Positions 25,189 through 36,300 are shown, counted from the first letter of the stretch. The stretch is DNA of 64,000 bases from Deferribacteres bacterium (GCA_020633675.1 JACKDE010000001.1:434001-498000), one strand, 5' to 3'. Numbers and translations: made by a program. The notes: generated from the letters alone by a model not told the origin.

Positions 25189-25254
25189 TAAAAATTTTCT
25201 TGCATTTCATGTTGCGAATGATATATTTAATGCCTGTTCTTTTCGAACATGGGC

Positions 25255-25327
25255 GGGCAGGTAGCTCAGTCGGTAGAGCAATGGACTGAAAATCCATGTG
25301 TCGGCAGTTCGATTCTGCCCCTGCCCA
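25255..25327 (+). tRNA. tRNA-Phe (GAA)
   Basis: Folds as a 73-nt cloverleaf: acceptor GGGCAGG (25255-25261) with CCTGCCC (25320-25326), discriminator A 25327; anticodon stem ATGGA/TCCAT with loop CTGAAAA and anticodon GAA at 25288-25290; T-stem GGCAG/CTGCC around TTCGATT. CCA is not encoded. Confidence 0.97.
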
Positions 25328-25409
25328 CTTTTTCTGCTTGTAGCGGCCATTGCGTGTATCGCTTTCACCCCCTTTGGAAGTCAAACTGCATTGCCCATCT
25401 GCAAGGCAT

Positions 25410-25482
25410 GCCACCTTAGCTCAGATGGCAGAGCGGCTCACTCGTAATGAGCAGGTCGTCGGTTCGATTCCGACAGGTGGCT
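25410..25482 (+). tRNA. tRNA-Thr (CGT)
   Basis: 73-nt cloverleaf: acceptor GCCACCT (25410-25416) with AGGTGGC (25475-25481), discriminator T 25482; anticodon stem GCTCA/TGAGC with loop CTCGTAA, anticodon CGT at 25443-25445 (reads ACG); T-stem GTCGG/CCGAC around TTCGATT. CCA is not encoded. It follows tRNA-Phe by 82 bp, so the two may be co-transcribed. Confidence 0.97.
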
Positions 25483-25520
25483 CTTAAATGTTTTTGAATG
25501 CCCACCAAATAGTGATATCC

Positions 25521-26447
25521 ATGAGAAACCATAGATTCGTTTCTGTCCTTGCCGCCACCGTTTTTCTCACTTTGACAACTCATTCCTTTTCACAAACGCG
25601 GGGTTTCCACTTCCTGCGCAGTCCTGTTGGTGCGCGTGTTGCCTCCATGGCCGGCGCTTTTACCGCGATTGATAACGATCTTTTTGCAATCGCCAGCAAT
25701 CCTGCTGCACTCGCGGGCATTACCAAAAAACAGGGCACGGTAGATTACGTTAACAGTGTTCTCGATATACAAAGTGGGTTCGGTGCTTATATACAACCGC
25801 TTACCGCCGGCAATCTCGCCTTGTCCTTGTTTTATAAAGATTATGGTTCGTTTGACAAGCTGGATGAATTTGGAAATAATTCCGGCAGTTTTTCTGCCAG
25901 CGCCGTGGTGCTAACAGCGGCTTTTTCACGGCAGTACACCAAGCAAATCTGGTACGGCGCGGCAGTCAAGTACATTCACTCCGGCATTGATGTTTACAGC
26001 GCATCCGGCTTTGCGTTCGACGCCAGCCTTTTTTACCATTCCAATCTTTTTGAAAATCTCAAAATCGGTGGCGGGATTTACAATCTCGGCAATGCAACCT
26101 CTGCTTTTATCGATACCAGGGAAAAGTTGCCGACGCGTGTCGAAGTTGGTGCGTCTAAGGAACTGGCCCATTTGCCTCTGCGTTATTCGCTTACGCTGCG
26201 AAAATATTTTGATGAAGACTTCGAATTTGCTGCCGGTGGGGAGTTCAAGCTCAGCGAGAGTCTGTTTTTTCGGTTGGGGTATAACTCGCTCGGAAGGGAC
26301 CAAAAACTCGAAAATAGCAGCGACCGCTTTGCCGGTATGTCACTCGGTTTCGGTCTGATTGTCAAAAAGTACAATATCGACTATGCCTATTCTTCATGGG
26401 GAACCATCGGATCCATCAACCGCTTTTCGTTCACTTTTCAGCTCTAA
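25521..26447 (+). CDS. PorV/PorQ-type outer-membrane protein
   Basis: 308-residue predicted beta-barrel of the PorV/PorQ (UPF0164) family, which in Bacteroidota assists type IX secretion or surface transport. Seen: signal peptide RFVSVLAATVFLTLTTHSFSQ, then the family start FHFLRSPVGARVASMAGAFTAIDNDLFAIASNPAAL, alternating barrel strands and a C-terminal aromatic strand RFSFTFQL. ATG 25521 chosen because it leaves a clean signal peptide; ATG 25488 upstream is in frame. No other type IX genes are visible. Follows the two tRNA genes. Confidence 0.82.
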   Translation: MRNHRFVSVLAATVFLTLTTHSFSQTRGFHFLRSPVGARVASMAGAFTAIDNDLFAIASNPAALAGITKKQGTVDYVNSVLDIQSGFGAYIQPLTAGNLALSLFYKDYGSFDKLDEFGNNSGSFSASAVVLTAAFSRQYTKQIWYGAAVKYIHSGIDVYSASGFAFDASLFYHSNLFENLKIGGGIYNLGNATSAFIDTREKLPTRVEVGASKELAHLPLRYSLTLRKYFDEDFEFAAGGEFKLSESLFFRLGYNSLGRDQKLENSSDRFAGMSLGFGLIVKKYNIDYAYSSWGTIGSINRFSFTFQL

Positions 26448-26570
26448 GCCTGCCTCTCTGGTACAGATTGCTTCAATCAGAAAAGTTCATTTTGTTGCTC
26501 ATACTCTGTGGGGTGGTGCGACCGTTTTTATGATATACGTGGACTCGATGCGCAGACAGTTTAAGCCGAA

Positions 26571-26615
26571 AATAAAAAAGGCTACCGGTGAGCGCCGCCA
26601 ATGTCACCAGTAGCC
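26571..26615 (-). terminator. Intrinsic terminator of the - strand propeller gene
   Basis: On the - strand GGCTACTGGTGA (26615-26604) pairs with TCACCGGTAGCC (26591-26580) with one mismatch, followed by TTTTTTATT (26579-26571). A second perfect hairpin, AAATCTAC/GTAGATTT with a 4-nt loop (26621-26640), lies between it and the stop codon. Confidence 0.75.
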
Positions 26616-26683
26616 GAGACAAATCTACTTTCGTAGATTTAAGACATATAACACCAAAATTAATTCCTTTGTTCCAAATTTTT

Positions 26684-29539
26684 TTAAAAATTTAAACCGA
26701 TCACCGGTTTGATGGCAAATTTTCTTTTCGCATCCTGATAGAAATTCACCAATCCAACCTGCATACTGATTGTTTGAAAAAGGCTGATATTTGCACTCAG
26801 CAAAACGCCCGCGGATGAAAGGGCGTTTTCGTTCCATACTGTGGCGCCCGTACCGTGATTCCAACTCGTTCCCCAATCCCAAAAAAATGCTCCCGAGAGC
26901 GTGTGCAGAAAAATCGGCAAAAATGGCATCTGCCATTCGCTGTACGCAACAGGAAAATGGTATGCAGCTTTCACGCGCAACAACTTTCGTCGCCCCGGAT
27001 CGCCGTAGCCGATCGGATAGGAGCGAAAGCTGCTAAAGCCGAGATTGCCGCTGCGCATTGTGAAACCAAGTTGCAACTGCCAGGTATGGTGTTTAAATAA
27101 TGCTGGATAATAGGCATTCACCGCAGTTGAAATCTGTTGGGCGGCGATATTGCTTTTTAAGAAAGCCGAGCTCCAATCCCCAATAGATGAGACAAAAATC
27201 GCTTTGTGCGGTACTATATCCCTAAATGCTTGGCTGGCGTGGTAAAATTGCATTCCAGCCTTCCAGCCGCGATAGTGTCCCATCCCGTTTTTGACTTCAA
27301 CACCTTCGACGCCGGGTGAATAGCCGCGTGCGAACAAATTAATGTTTTCGCCCTTCATACCCAACAGTGGTCTGAAAAATGTTGTATAGGTATTTCTATT
27401 CACCGCAAGTGGTACCGCAGCAGTCAGTTCAAGACCGGTATTTCGGAGCCAACCATCGAAGGTCGAGTTGTTTGGGCCACGCAGCAATCCAATCGCATCG
27501 ACATCGCTGTAGCTGCGGAGCCTCAACTCCGGCCACCATTTTCGATAGCTATAGCTCGCATCCCACGATGGTTTGAGGTTGGCTGGCGAGAAGGTGAGAA
27601 AGCCGCTCCAGGCATGCTGATGCAGGGCATCTTCACTGATGGCAAACAAGCCAAAGGCAGTGCCGTTTTCATCCTCGACCGCCCATGGAAACCAACCCTG
27701 CGGACGCAGAATTTGCCAAAGTGCGCGATAGGAGCCACGCTGCCAATTGCTTGTATCCACGGATGCTGCTTGCGATTTCGGTGGATTGGAAAACTGTGGA
27801 GAATCGGTTGCGGGAACTGCTGGAAGCCAATTCCTATGCTGCAAAGCAAGTGTCCGGACCTGAAAGCCCAGTTCAGTATAAAGTGCGAATGCAAGCTGCT
27901 GGCCATCGGCGGAGACATCGGGGGCAAATGCTCCTGTGCTCACATCAGTCACTTGCCATTGCTGACCGGTCGCCACCTGCACGGCCCATATATTAAAAAT
28001 GCCAGAACGATCGGATGTGTAAAAAATGTAGCGGCCATCCGGTGACCAGCAAGGCGAATTGTCGTGGAAGTGATCGGACGGCGTGACGCGCCGCCAGTCA
28101 CGTTTTTCGAGATCAAGAATGGCAATGTCTTGCTGGTTGGTTGAATCCTTGATCGCAAATGCAATAAAACGGCCATCAGGCGACCAACGCGGGTTGAGCA
28201 GGGTTGCCTTCGGGATTGCCAGCAAAGGCGCTACAGCGCCACCCTCCATGTCAATTCGCACTAGCCGTGTGGTTGGAAGCGCTGACTGTACAGCGACAAC
28301 GGACTTTTCATCCGGCGCGATATCCGGGCTATACAAGCGCAACTCATCGGTTAATGATCGTATCGCATTCGCTCGTCTGTCATAAACCTTAAGACACGCG
28401 TATTCGGTGGCACTGTAGCGCGGGTGTGACGATAGCTCAGACCAGACAAGCCAATTTTTGCTGATCGCCAGCGCTGTTTCCGTGCCAAACAGAGTGCGCT
28501 GTAGAATGTGTTGTTGCTCACCGTTAGAGCCGATTGCGGCAATTTCGGGCAGATCGTCGTAGCTGTTGCGGTAGTAAATGATCCTTTCGCCATCCCATTT
28601 CGGCGAATACTGATTCTCAGGTAATTCGGTGCGCCGCAAAGGCAGCGAGCGGTCAGTATGATGCGGTACGGTTTCCTTTAGTTGTGCAAGCAACTTGCGA
28701 TAGTGCGCTTCCGGCTTTCGCCCCGTCACTTTTTTAACCGCATGGCCAAATCCCGGCAAAGGATTGGCGTTGTAGCGGTCAAAAATGCGTTCCCAGGCAT
28801 CATCACCATACTTTTCTGCAATATATTCCGAAAAGTAGTAGCCAGCCACGTAGCTCATGTCCAAAGGCAAGCGCTTGCGGCTGAGAAAGCTGGTATTGGC
28901 CAGCGGCCATGGTTGTCCGTCAATGAGTGGCGCCATCATTTTCATCCGGTGGTAAGCATTGCGTCCACGCCCACCCTGCGTCAAACGTGTTTCATTCAGC
29001 GTTGCGAAGCCTTCCACATACCAATTTGGTGTGGCATGGTGCCAGAAGCTGTTGAGCTCACCAAAAAAGGGATAGCTCAAGCGCGAAAGCCCGCGCACCT
29101 TGCGGGCCTGTACAACATGGGTCATTTCGTGGGTAATCAGGATGTGCAGCCATTCCTCATTGGAGCCGAAGGTGTTGTCCTGCGGCTCATTGATAAATAA
29201 CTCCATGCGCCACGGAAGCTGCACAACATAGCCATTGGAAACGTCGGAGCGGGTGTGCACCACAACCTGAGTGCGGTGTGGAAAGTAATGGAGTGATTGG
29301 CCGACTGGCTGGTAGACTTCCTCGCAAATATGGGCAATTTTATCGGCAATGGATTCGTAACCTGCCGGGTAGTGGATGGAAAAATGCGCTGTTTTCAGAG
29401 TCATCCATTTCAGGTCCGGCTGGTGTTGCTGAGCATGATTCTTGGTTGAGAGAAGCAGGGCCAGCGCTATAATAAGAATTTGGGAGATGAGTAGCCTTCG
29501 ATTGGCAACGTTGATCTTTCTTACACGAGTGCTGCGCAT
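26684..29539 (-). CDS. Surface protein: peptidase-MA-like domain, TolB-type propeller, C-terminal barrel
   Basis: 951-residue secreted protein. Seen: signal peptide RLLISQILIIALALLLS ending before NHAQ; an N-terminal peptidase-MA-like region with the zinc motif ITHEMTHVVQ and downstream WYVEGFATLNE (HExxH plus distant Glu, gluzincin-like); a middle beta-propeller with TolB/PD40 repeats (RWSPDGRFIAFA, CWSPDGRYIFYTSDRSG, VSADGQQLAFALY); and a C-terminal part with barrel-like strands (RSYPIGYGDPGRRKLL, KLRVKAAYHFPVAYSE), resembling the surface-antigen/BamA-type end. Start ATG 29539 fits the signal peptide; longer starts add 48 non-conserved residues. Substrate unknown. Confidence 0.78.
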   Translation of the reverse strand: MRSTRVRKINVANRRLLISQILIIALALLLSTKNHAQQHQPDLKWMTLKTAHFSIHYPAGYESIADKIAHICEEVYQPVGQSLHYFPHRTQVVVHTRSDVSNGYVVQLPWRMELFINEPQDNTFGSNEEWLHILITHEMTHVVQARKVRGLSRLSYPFFGELNSFWHHATPNWYVEGFATLNETRLTQGGRGRNAYHRMKMMAPLIDGQPWPLANTSFLSRKRLPLDMSYVAGYYFSEYIAEKYGDDAWERIFDRYNANPLPGFGHAVKKVTGRKPEAHYRKLLAQLKETVPHHTDRSLPLRRTELPENQYSPKWDGERIIYYRNSYDDLPEIAAIGSNGEQQHILQRTLFGTETALAISKNWLVWSELSSHPRYSATEYACLKVYDRRANAIRSLTDELRLYSPDIAPDEKSVVAVQSALPTTRLVRIDMEGGAVAPLLAIPKATLLNPRWSPDGRFIAFAIKDSTNQQDIAILDLEKRDWRRVTPSDHFHDNSPCWSPDGRYIFYTSDRSGIFNIWAVQVATGQQWQVTDVSTGAFAPDVSADGQQLAFALYTELGFQVRTLALQHRNWLPAVPATDSPQFSNPPKSQAASVDTSNWQRGSYRALWQILRPQGWFPWAVEDENGTAFGLFAISEDALHQHAWSGFLTFSPANLKPSWDASYSYRKWWPELRLRSYSDVDAIGLLRGPNNSTFDGWLRNTGLELTAAVPLAVNRNTYTTFFRPLLGMKGENINLFARGYSPGVEGVEVKNGMGHYRGWKAGMQFYHASQAFRDIVPHKAIFVSSIGDWSSAFLKSNIAAQQISTAVNAYYPALFKHHTWQLQLGFTMRSGNLGFSSFRSYPIGYGDPGRRKLLRVKAAYHFPVAYSEWQMPFLPIFLHTLSGAFFWDWGTSWNHGTGATVWNENALSSAGVLLSANISLFQTISMQVGLVNFYQDAKRKFAIKPVIGLNF

Positions 29540-29915
29540 ATGGCAGTCATTCTTTAAAAAATACTGGACGCAAAACGAGGATGCCTGTGGCTGGACGGGC
29601 AGATGGCGTAAGTATGCTAAAAGCGATGTTAACTCATGCAGAAACAATCGCTTCTTGCCATTGAACCACATTTTTGTTACCATGGATCATCGCCATAAAT
29701 GTGAACCTTCCCAGGCAAACCAGGTAGCTTGCCTGATTGCTGACTGGTGTGAAGTGCAGCAAGTTTTAATGGATGCAAAGCGAAAATAAATATACCGATG
29801 CCGAATTTCAAGGCAATTCGAAATCTCTTGCTGCTCGCAAATGATTTAAGTATTTTAAAACTTTCGCCGGGCAAATATGAATTTCCGGCAGCAAATATCA
29901 TGGGCCATTCATTAA
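29540..29915. other. Divergent promoter interval
   Basis: About 375 bp between the - strand propeller gene and the + strand nucleotidyltransferase. It must hold promoters for both directions. No gene, terminator or recognisable operator was found in it; GC is lower near 29760-29900. Confidence 0.4.
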
Positions 29916-30950
29916 GTGATCTCAAAAAAATTGCACCAACATCAGGATACAATTGCATCAATTATATTAGCGGGTGGCAAAAGCAGCCGGATGCGTACCA
30001 ATGGCCGCGCCAAAGTATGCCTGCCAGTTGCAGGCAAGCCAGTCATTATCCGCCAGCTCGAAACATTTCGCGCGGTTGGCATTGAAAGCCATATCATTGT
30101 TGTCGGCTATCATGCTGAAGAAGTCATGCGTACAGTCAGCGGCCAATTTAGCGGTGAAACCTGGTTTGCCTTTCAGCCTGAAAATTTGGGCACCGGCAAT
30201 GCTGCGCGGGCTGGTGCACAGCTTTTACAAAAAATGGCACACCTCGGCCGTGTGCTGGTGATGCCTGGCGATGAAATCATCGAAACCAATGCGCTGCGCC
30301 GGCTGATGAAAGTTGCAGAGCACAGCGATGCCGACCTCGCATTCATGATGGCAGACAAAGCAATGGAGCCATCTGCCGGTCGGGTCATCTTTGCACCGAG
30401 CGGCGAGCCGATCGCCAGCGTTGAAAAATTTGATAGTGCAAAATGTCAGCTGCTGAGTGATTATTTTGAAGCGACAGAACGAGCCGGCGAGCTGACTGCG
30501 GAAGATGCCCTCAACAAAGCCCGAACATTGATCGGTCCGGATAACAAGATTGCGCTGGCGCTTGGAGAACTTTATGACGCCTTGCATGCCGGTCATCCTT
30601 TGACGCGCGATGCGTTCATGGGCTTTTTCGCGCCAGATGAGCGATTTATTCAGCTCAAAAGCGGCATCCGCCTGACCAGCGAGGAGATTGAAAAAAGCAA
30701 ATATGTCAATGTCTCCGTCTATCTTTTTAAAGCGGATGCGTTGTTTGAAATGCTCACCCAACTCACGTCCAACACAGCACAGCGAGAAGAGTATTTGACG
30801 GACGCCATTGCCATTTTGCATGGTGATCATCGATATAAAGTTGTCGCCGAAAAGCTACAGAACAAAAGCGAAGTGCTTGCCTTTAATACACCGGAGGAGC
30901 TGGACGCGCTCGAAGCCTATCTCGAAACGAACGCACCTGTTCAGGTTTAG
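29916..30950 (+). CDS. Sugar-phosphate nucleotidyltransferase (NTP transferase domain)
   Basis: 344-residue nucleotidyltransferase. Seen: IASIILAGGKSSRMRTNGRAKVCLPVAGKPVI (nucleotide-binding GG-x-S-x-R and the K of the LPVAGKP block), FAFQPENLGTGNAARAG, VMPGDEIIETNALRRL and NVSVYLFKADALFEML, YLTDAIAIL, the arrangement seen in GlmU N-domains. It lacks the beta-helix domain, unlike the protein at 5087-6622, so it is a single-function pyrophosphorylase. GTG 29916 comes straight after an in-frame TAA and is the first possible start; no good ribosome-binding site is seen, and TTG 29931 is an alternative. Substrate unknown. Confidence 0.72.
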   Translation: MISKKLHQHQDTIASIILAGGKSSRMRTNGRAKVCLPVAGKPVIIRQLETFRAVGIESHIIVVGYHAEEVMRTVSGQFSGETWFAFQPENLGTGNAARAGAQLLQKMAHLGRVLVMPGDEIIETNALRRLMKVAEHSDADLAFMMADKAMEPSAGRVIFAPSGEPIASVEKFDSAKCQLLSDYFEATERAGELTAEDALNKARTLIGPDNKIALALGELYDALHAGHPLTRDAFMGFFAPDERFIQLKSGIRLTSEEIEKSKYVNVSVYLFKADALFEMLTQLTSNTAQREEYLTDAIAILHGDHRYKVVAEKLQNKSEVLAFNTPEELDALEAYLETNAPVQV

Positions 30951-30991
30951 CGCTTCCGGAGCGAGCATGCTTCTGACCGATCGGGAGAGAA

Positions 30992-32407
30992 ATGATGCAC
31001 TGGCAGGCTGACCGCAAACCTGTAATGTATCGCGTGATGTACGCGCTCATCAAGTTTGCATTGACCATTTTTTTCCAAAAAATTGATATCCGGCACAGCT
31101 ACAATATGCCGGCAGGCAAGCCTGTGGTATTGGTAGCCAACCATCCCAACTCGATCATGGACGCATTGGTGTTGGGTGTGGTGACAAACCGAAAAGTCAA
31201 TTACATCGCACATGCTGGATTGTTTCGCAATCGGATTTTCGGCTGGATTTTGCGCAGTTGCGGTGTGATCCCGGTTTACCGTCGCCAGGATGATCCCGAT
31301 AAAATGGAACAAAATGTCAAGATGTTCGAAGCTTGCACCGAAGCGCTGGAGAGAAACGAGGTCATCGGTATCTTCCCGGAAGGCATTAGTGATATTCAGC
31401 AGAAAGTCAAGCAGCTTAAAACCGGCGCGGCGCGGATTATCTTAGAAACGGAACAAAAACACGAGTATAACCTGGGCGTTGCGCTCCTGCCGGTCGGTTT
31501 GCATTTTTATTCGCTTTCGCATTTCCGCAGCCGGGTGTTGGTCAATTTTGGAGAGCCGCTCGATCTGGCTCCCTATTTGGCTACGCATCGAAAAGATGAG
31601 CACGATGGTGTGCGCGAACTGACCGATGCCATCCAAAAAGCACTGGAAAACCTGATTGTACACATTCGGTCCGAATCGCTGGAATCGTTTGTACGTGAGA
31701 TTGTGGCAATTTACAAGGATGAGCTCAAAACCATCGAGCCGATTAGCAGGAAAGATCGCGAGAAGGCCTATCGCGAGGAGTTTGTGATCAGCAAAGCTGT
31801 TGCCGAATGCGTGGCCTTTTATCAAAATCACCAACCTGAACGCGTCGAAGAGTTGCAGGACAAGCTGGCTCTGTACAATCGCAAGCTGAACCGACTGAAT
31901 TTGCGCGATGCCATGCTGAAAGCGTCGCTCACGCAAAAAGAAATTTGGTTCGGTGTTGCGAAAGCGTATACACAAGCAGCACTCGGTTTTTTGCCGGCAG
32001 TCTACGGTGTATTGAATAATTTTTTGCCTTATCGTATTGCCGAGAATTGCGGCAAGCGTTTCCTCGATGAGCGCACCAAAATACTTTCTGCGCTGCTGAT
32101 TGGCGGCGGTGTGGCTTTTGTCTTGTTTTATTTTTTGCAAAGCGCGCTGGTGTACCATCTTTGGGGCATCAAGTGGGCTTTGCTCTATTTCTTGTCACTG
32201 CCGGCAACCGGTTTTTTCGCGCTGATGTATGTGACAAAAATTCGTGAACAGAATCAGAAAATTTCATTCTCGTTTTACCTATTCACCAATAAACATCTCT
32301 TTAACCGGATGAAACGCGAACGCAGGCAACTGATCACGTTTTTGGACGGGTTGCGCGAGGAATACCTCGCATTTCAAAACACGTCATCAACCACACAGGT
32401 GATTTGA
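30992..32407 (+). CDS. 1-acyl-glycerol-3-phosphate acyltransferase-like (PlsC domain) membrane protein
   Basis: 471-residue PlsC-domain protein of phospholipid or lipid-A-like acylation. Seen: VVLVANHPNSIMDALVLG at about residues 45-62, in which His and Asp are separated by five residues (HX5D, a known variant of the HX4D motif), and EVIGIFPEGISD (substrate-binding FPEG). Beyond the acyltransferase domain the C-terminal part has three hydrophobic segments (about residues 365-420), consistent with inner-membrane anchoring. GGGAGAG at 30983-30989 supports ATG 30992. The deacetylase gene begins on the next base, so the two form an operon. Confidence 0.82.
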   Translation: MMHWQADRKPVMYRVMYALIKFALTIFFQKIDIRHSYNMPAGKPVVLVANHPNSIMDALVLGVVTNRKVNYIAHAGLFRNRIFGWILRSCGVIPVYRRQDDPDKMEQNVKMFEACTEALERNEVIGIFPEGISDIQQKVKQLKTGAARIILETEQKHEYNLGVALLPVGLHFYSLSHFRSRVLVNFGEPLDLAPYLATHRKDEHDGVRELTDAIQKALENLIVHIRSESLESFVREIVAIYKDELKTIEPISRKDREKAYREEFVISKAVAECVAFYQNHQPERVEELQDKLALYNRKLNRLNLRDAMLKASLTQKEIWFGVAKAYTQAALGFLPAVYGVLNNFLPYRIAENCGKRFLDERTKILSALLIGGGVAFVLFYFLQSALVYHLWGIKWALLYFLSLPATGFFALMYVTKIREQNQKISFSFYLFTNKHLFNRMKRERRQLITFLDGLREEYLAFQNTSSTTQVI

Positions 32408-33157
32408 ATGCAAGTCAGTAACGCTATGATTGCAAGTATGGAACGAGTGCGCATTTTTAAACAAATGCATGCCTTTATCGGCGATCTCAGTCATTCGCTG
32501 GGGCTCGAGCGCATCGGGCCATGGCTGACCGAACGTATTTTTTGGCGCGCAAACACCGCCGACAAAGTCGTTGCGCTCTCATTTGATGATGGCCCGCATG
32601 AGCGCTACACGCCTGCGCTGCTGCGCTATTTGGAAGAGAGCCATGTGCCAGCGACGTTTTTTATGATCGGCCGGCAGGTGCGCAAGAATCCCGATATCGC
32701 TCGTGAAGTTGCGAATGGGCCGCATGAAATAGGCAATCACACCTTTACCCATCCGCGCTTGCCGATGCTCGGCGATGTGCAGGTTACCCGTGAGCTTGCT
32801 GAAACGCATGATATCATTCGAGATGTAACCGGACGTGAGCCGGTGCACATGCGCCCGCCGATGGGATTGTTTACCAAGCGGGTCGTCAATTTGACCGAAA
32901 AAGCGGGCTATCGCACGGTGGTTGGCGATGTTTACCCGCGCGATCCGCACAAGCCGGGCACGCATAAAATCGTGCGGCGTGTGCTGGGCCGGGTGCAGCC
33001 GGGCAGCCTGATCATTTTGCATGATGGCGGCAACACCCCTGGTGTCGATCGCAGCCAGACAGTCGATGGGGTGAAGGAAATCGTGCCACGCTTGCAGGAT
33101 AAAGGGTATCGGTTCGTCACCCTGAGCGAACTGGTGCGTTCGGGCAATGAGATGTAA
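32408..33157 (+). CDS. Polysaccharide deacetylase (NodB domain)
   Basis: 249-residue metal-dependent deacetylase of N-acetylated glycans. Seen: VALSFDDGPHERYTPALLRYL (catalytic Asp pair), ATFFMIGRQVRKNPDIAREV, GNHTFTHPRLPML (metal-binding H-x-x-x-H), RPPMGLFTKRV, and LIILHDGG (catalytic His). These are all five NodB motifs, so activity is likely. No signal peptide is obvious at the N-terminus. The start abuts the preceding stop, indicating translational coupling with the PlsC protein, which suggests a joint role in envelope lipid or polysaccharide modification. Confidence 0.88.
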   Translation: MQVSNAMIASMERVRIFKQMHAFIGDLSHSLGLERIGPWLTERIFWRANTADKVVALSFDDGPHERYTPALLRYLEESHVPATFFMIGRQVRKNPDIAREVANGPHEIGNHTFTHPRLPMLGDVQVTRELAETHDIIRDVTGREPVHMRPPMGLFTKRVVNLTEKAGYRTVVGDVYPRDPHKPGTHKIVRRVLGRVQPGSLIILHDGGNTPGVDRSQTVDGVKEIVPRLQDKGYRFVTLSELVRSGNEM

Positions 33158-33311
33158 AGCTTTGCGCTTCAGCTCACATAGCTGGCTTTAGACTCCGGAT
33201 TGAATCGCAATAGAAACTTTCAGGGCTTTTTCACAGTCCTATTAAAGGCTGTATCATCCGGCAGGACTCACTTTGCACATTCGAGAAAATTGAACAAACA
33301 GGATTGACAAT

Positions 33312-36300
33312 ATGCTTTTTGAGCGAAATCATACGCGCTGTTATGGGATGATTTTGGCAATTTTGTTGCTGTTGGGGTTCCCCTCGCTCGCAGCAACTCA
33401 AACCGGCAGCAGTCGCGATGCCCAACGCGCCTTCATCACCGCCAAAGGCATTTATGATGATGGATTGTATAAATTAGCCACCGAGCAGTTTCGGGATTTT
33501 TTGCAGAAATATCCCGATCACGACTTGGCAGGCCAGGCACAATTTCTCTACGGCGAAAGCCTGTTCAATCAACAATCGTACATGGATGCTGTCGCAGCCT
33601 ATCGCGAGATGTTGCGACGTTATTCAGCGGTAGATTTGCGCGACCGTGCACAATTTCGCATCGGACAGGCGTTTTTCTACGCCGATCGTTTCAATGAAGC
33701 TGCTGCAGAACTGCGGTTGTTCTTGCGCGACTATGGCAGTTCCGATTTATTGGATCAGGCGCATTACTGGCTTGGTGAGGCTCTTTATCGCATCGATGAT
33801 GGTGATGGTGCGCTAAGACAATACGCAGAGGTGTTTGGAAATTATCCGCAAAGCTCTCTCGCAGACTATGCGCTGTATTCCGCAGCCTGGATTTACGAAG
33901 AGCGCAATGACTATGCCCGCGCTAATGCCGCCTATATGAAGCTATTGAAAAGCTATCCCACCAGTGCGTTGATGCCGCAGGCGATGTACCACGCCGGATT
34001 TACCGCCTACGGGCAGAACCAGTTTCAGCAAGCCATCGGGATGCTGCAGAAGGCGCTGACGCAATTCCCTGAAGACGAGCAGCATGAGCAAGCCCGCTTT
34101 TTGATCGCTGAGTCACATTTTAAGCTCGAACAATTTAGTGAAGCGGCGAATGCATACACGGCACTCGCGCGTCAAAATCCGCAGAGTCGTTTTGCCGATG
34201 ATGCGCTTTATGGCGCAGGTTGGGCTCACAAGCGTGCTGGCGCGTATTTGCAGGCGATCAAGCAATTCGAAGCCGTGTTGTCCAACTATCCGCAGAGCCC
34301 CTTTGTGGCGGCTGCGCAATTTCAGATTGGCAAAGTCTACAGAGAAAGCGGCGATATGAGCAATGCCCGGCAAGCGTTCGTGAAGGTCAAGTCGGATTAT
34401 CCGACCGCGAAAGAGTTGCCATCCGCCATTTACGAAATCGGCGCGATTGACTTCGAGGCCGGACTTTATGAACAGGCGCTGCGGGCATTCACCGAAATTT
34501 TGCGCAACCACAATGATGCTGACGTGACTGCCGAAGCCCAATACATGGCCGGCGAATGTTATCTGGCCATGAAAAATTATGCCGATGCCGAAGCCAGCTA
34601 TGCTCGTCTGCTGGCGCGCTTCCCGGATGGTGAGATTGCACCGCGCACTTTGTACAAACAAGGCAGGGCAAATTTTCAGCGCGGCCAGTATCCGTCTGCT
34701 ATTGCGAATTTGAAGGATTTTCTGGCAAAATATGCCCAAAACCCGCATGCTGAAGAAGCGCAGTTTTGGCTGGCCGAGAGCTATTTCAAGGCCGGTGATC
34801 CGCGCAGCGCAGAGGCTGCTTACACTGTTTTTTTGGAGCGATATCCACAATCGAAAATGCAAGCGCGCGTCTACTATGGCCGAGGCTGGGCATTCGCGAA
34901 AAAGGGCGACGCCCGTGCCGCTATCCGCGATTACCAACGCTCAGCTGAGTTGGAAAAAGATGCGAATATCCGCGCTGATGCATTGTTGCGGGCTGGCGAT
35001 AACTATTTCAATCTGGGTGAAATGACCAGCGCCGTGCAAACCTATGCCAAGGTTTTGCCGCTCAGCGTCGATGCCGAAGTTAAGGCGGAAGCGCAGTTTC
35101 AGATTGCCAATTGCCAGTTTAAGCGCGGTGAAAACAGCCGCGCCATCAACGATTTTGAACTGGTAAGTCAACGTTATCCCGTCACCAGCTACGTGGTGCG
35201 TAGCCAGTACATGATCGGGCGTATCCACTTCAGCGCCAGCCGCTTTGCGCAAGCCCGGCAAATTTTTGACAATATTGTTGAAAACTATCCGAACGACGAC
35301 TACGCCGATGATGCACAGTATGCAATCGGCGACTGCTTTTATAACGAAGAAAAATACGATGAGGCGATCCAGGCCTACCAGCAGTTGATCAACCGGTTTC
35401 CGCGCAGCGAATATCTCGATGATGCGGTCAGCGGCATGCAGTGGTCGCTGTTGCAGCAGCAAAAATATGACGAAGCCTTGCAGTTGGCTGATACCTACAT
35501 CGCACGATTTCCTGACTCCGAAGCTGCAGCCGATCTGCAATTTCGCAAAGGTGAACTGCTCTACAATCTCGAAAAATATGATCAGGCGATCGCGGAATAC
35601 CGCAAGTTATATAGCAATTACCGCAACCGCAAAGCGGCCGGGTCTGCCTGGTTTTGGATCGGCAATGCCTACCTGAAAATGGCGGATACCACCCAGGCGA
35701 TCTCGGCCATGCAGCGCCAGGCACGTGAATTCCCGCAGGCTGACGACTCGCAGGAAGCGCTTTTGCGGGCAGGTGAGCTGATGGCAGCCAGGAGCGATTT
35801 TCGTGGTGCTGAAGATGTTCTACAGCAGGTGAGTGTCGCAACAAGCGGCGTTTACGCGGCGCAGGCTGACATCGTCGCCGGCAATGTCTATCTGAAGCAA
35901 AGTCGCTTTGATGCAGCAACACAGTCTTTCACGCATGCATTGGCAAAATCAACCGATAACAGCAAAAAAGCTGCGGCAGAGCTCGGTCTGGGGCGGATTG
36001 CCGTGGCGCAAATTCAATATGCCACAGCACGGGAGCATTTCAATCGGGCAATCAACTTGACTGGCGATGAGACGGCCGCTGAAGCGCAGTTCCGGTTCGC
36101 GCAGACGTACGAAGCTGAACAAAATTACAAAACCGCGGCGGTCGAGTTTTTGAAGGTAAAGTATTTGTATGGCAGTTATTTGTCGTGGGTTGTGCCTGGC
36201 GTTTATCGCGCAGCCATGGCAAATGAGCAGCAACAGTTGTGGGGGGAAGCACGCAAGCTGTATCAGTCGATTCTCGATGGCTACAAAGACGAGCAGTATA

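Noticed and set aside
25255..25482. tRNA genes as integration site of an island
   Set aside because: No integrase or direct repeat of the tRNA 3' end was seen on either side.
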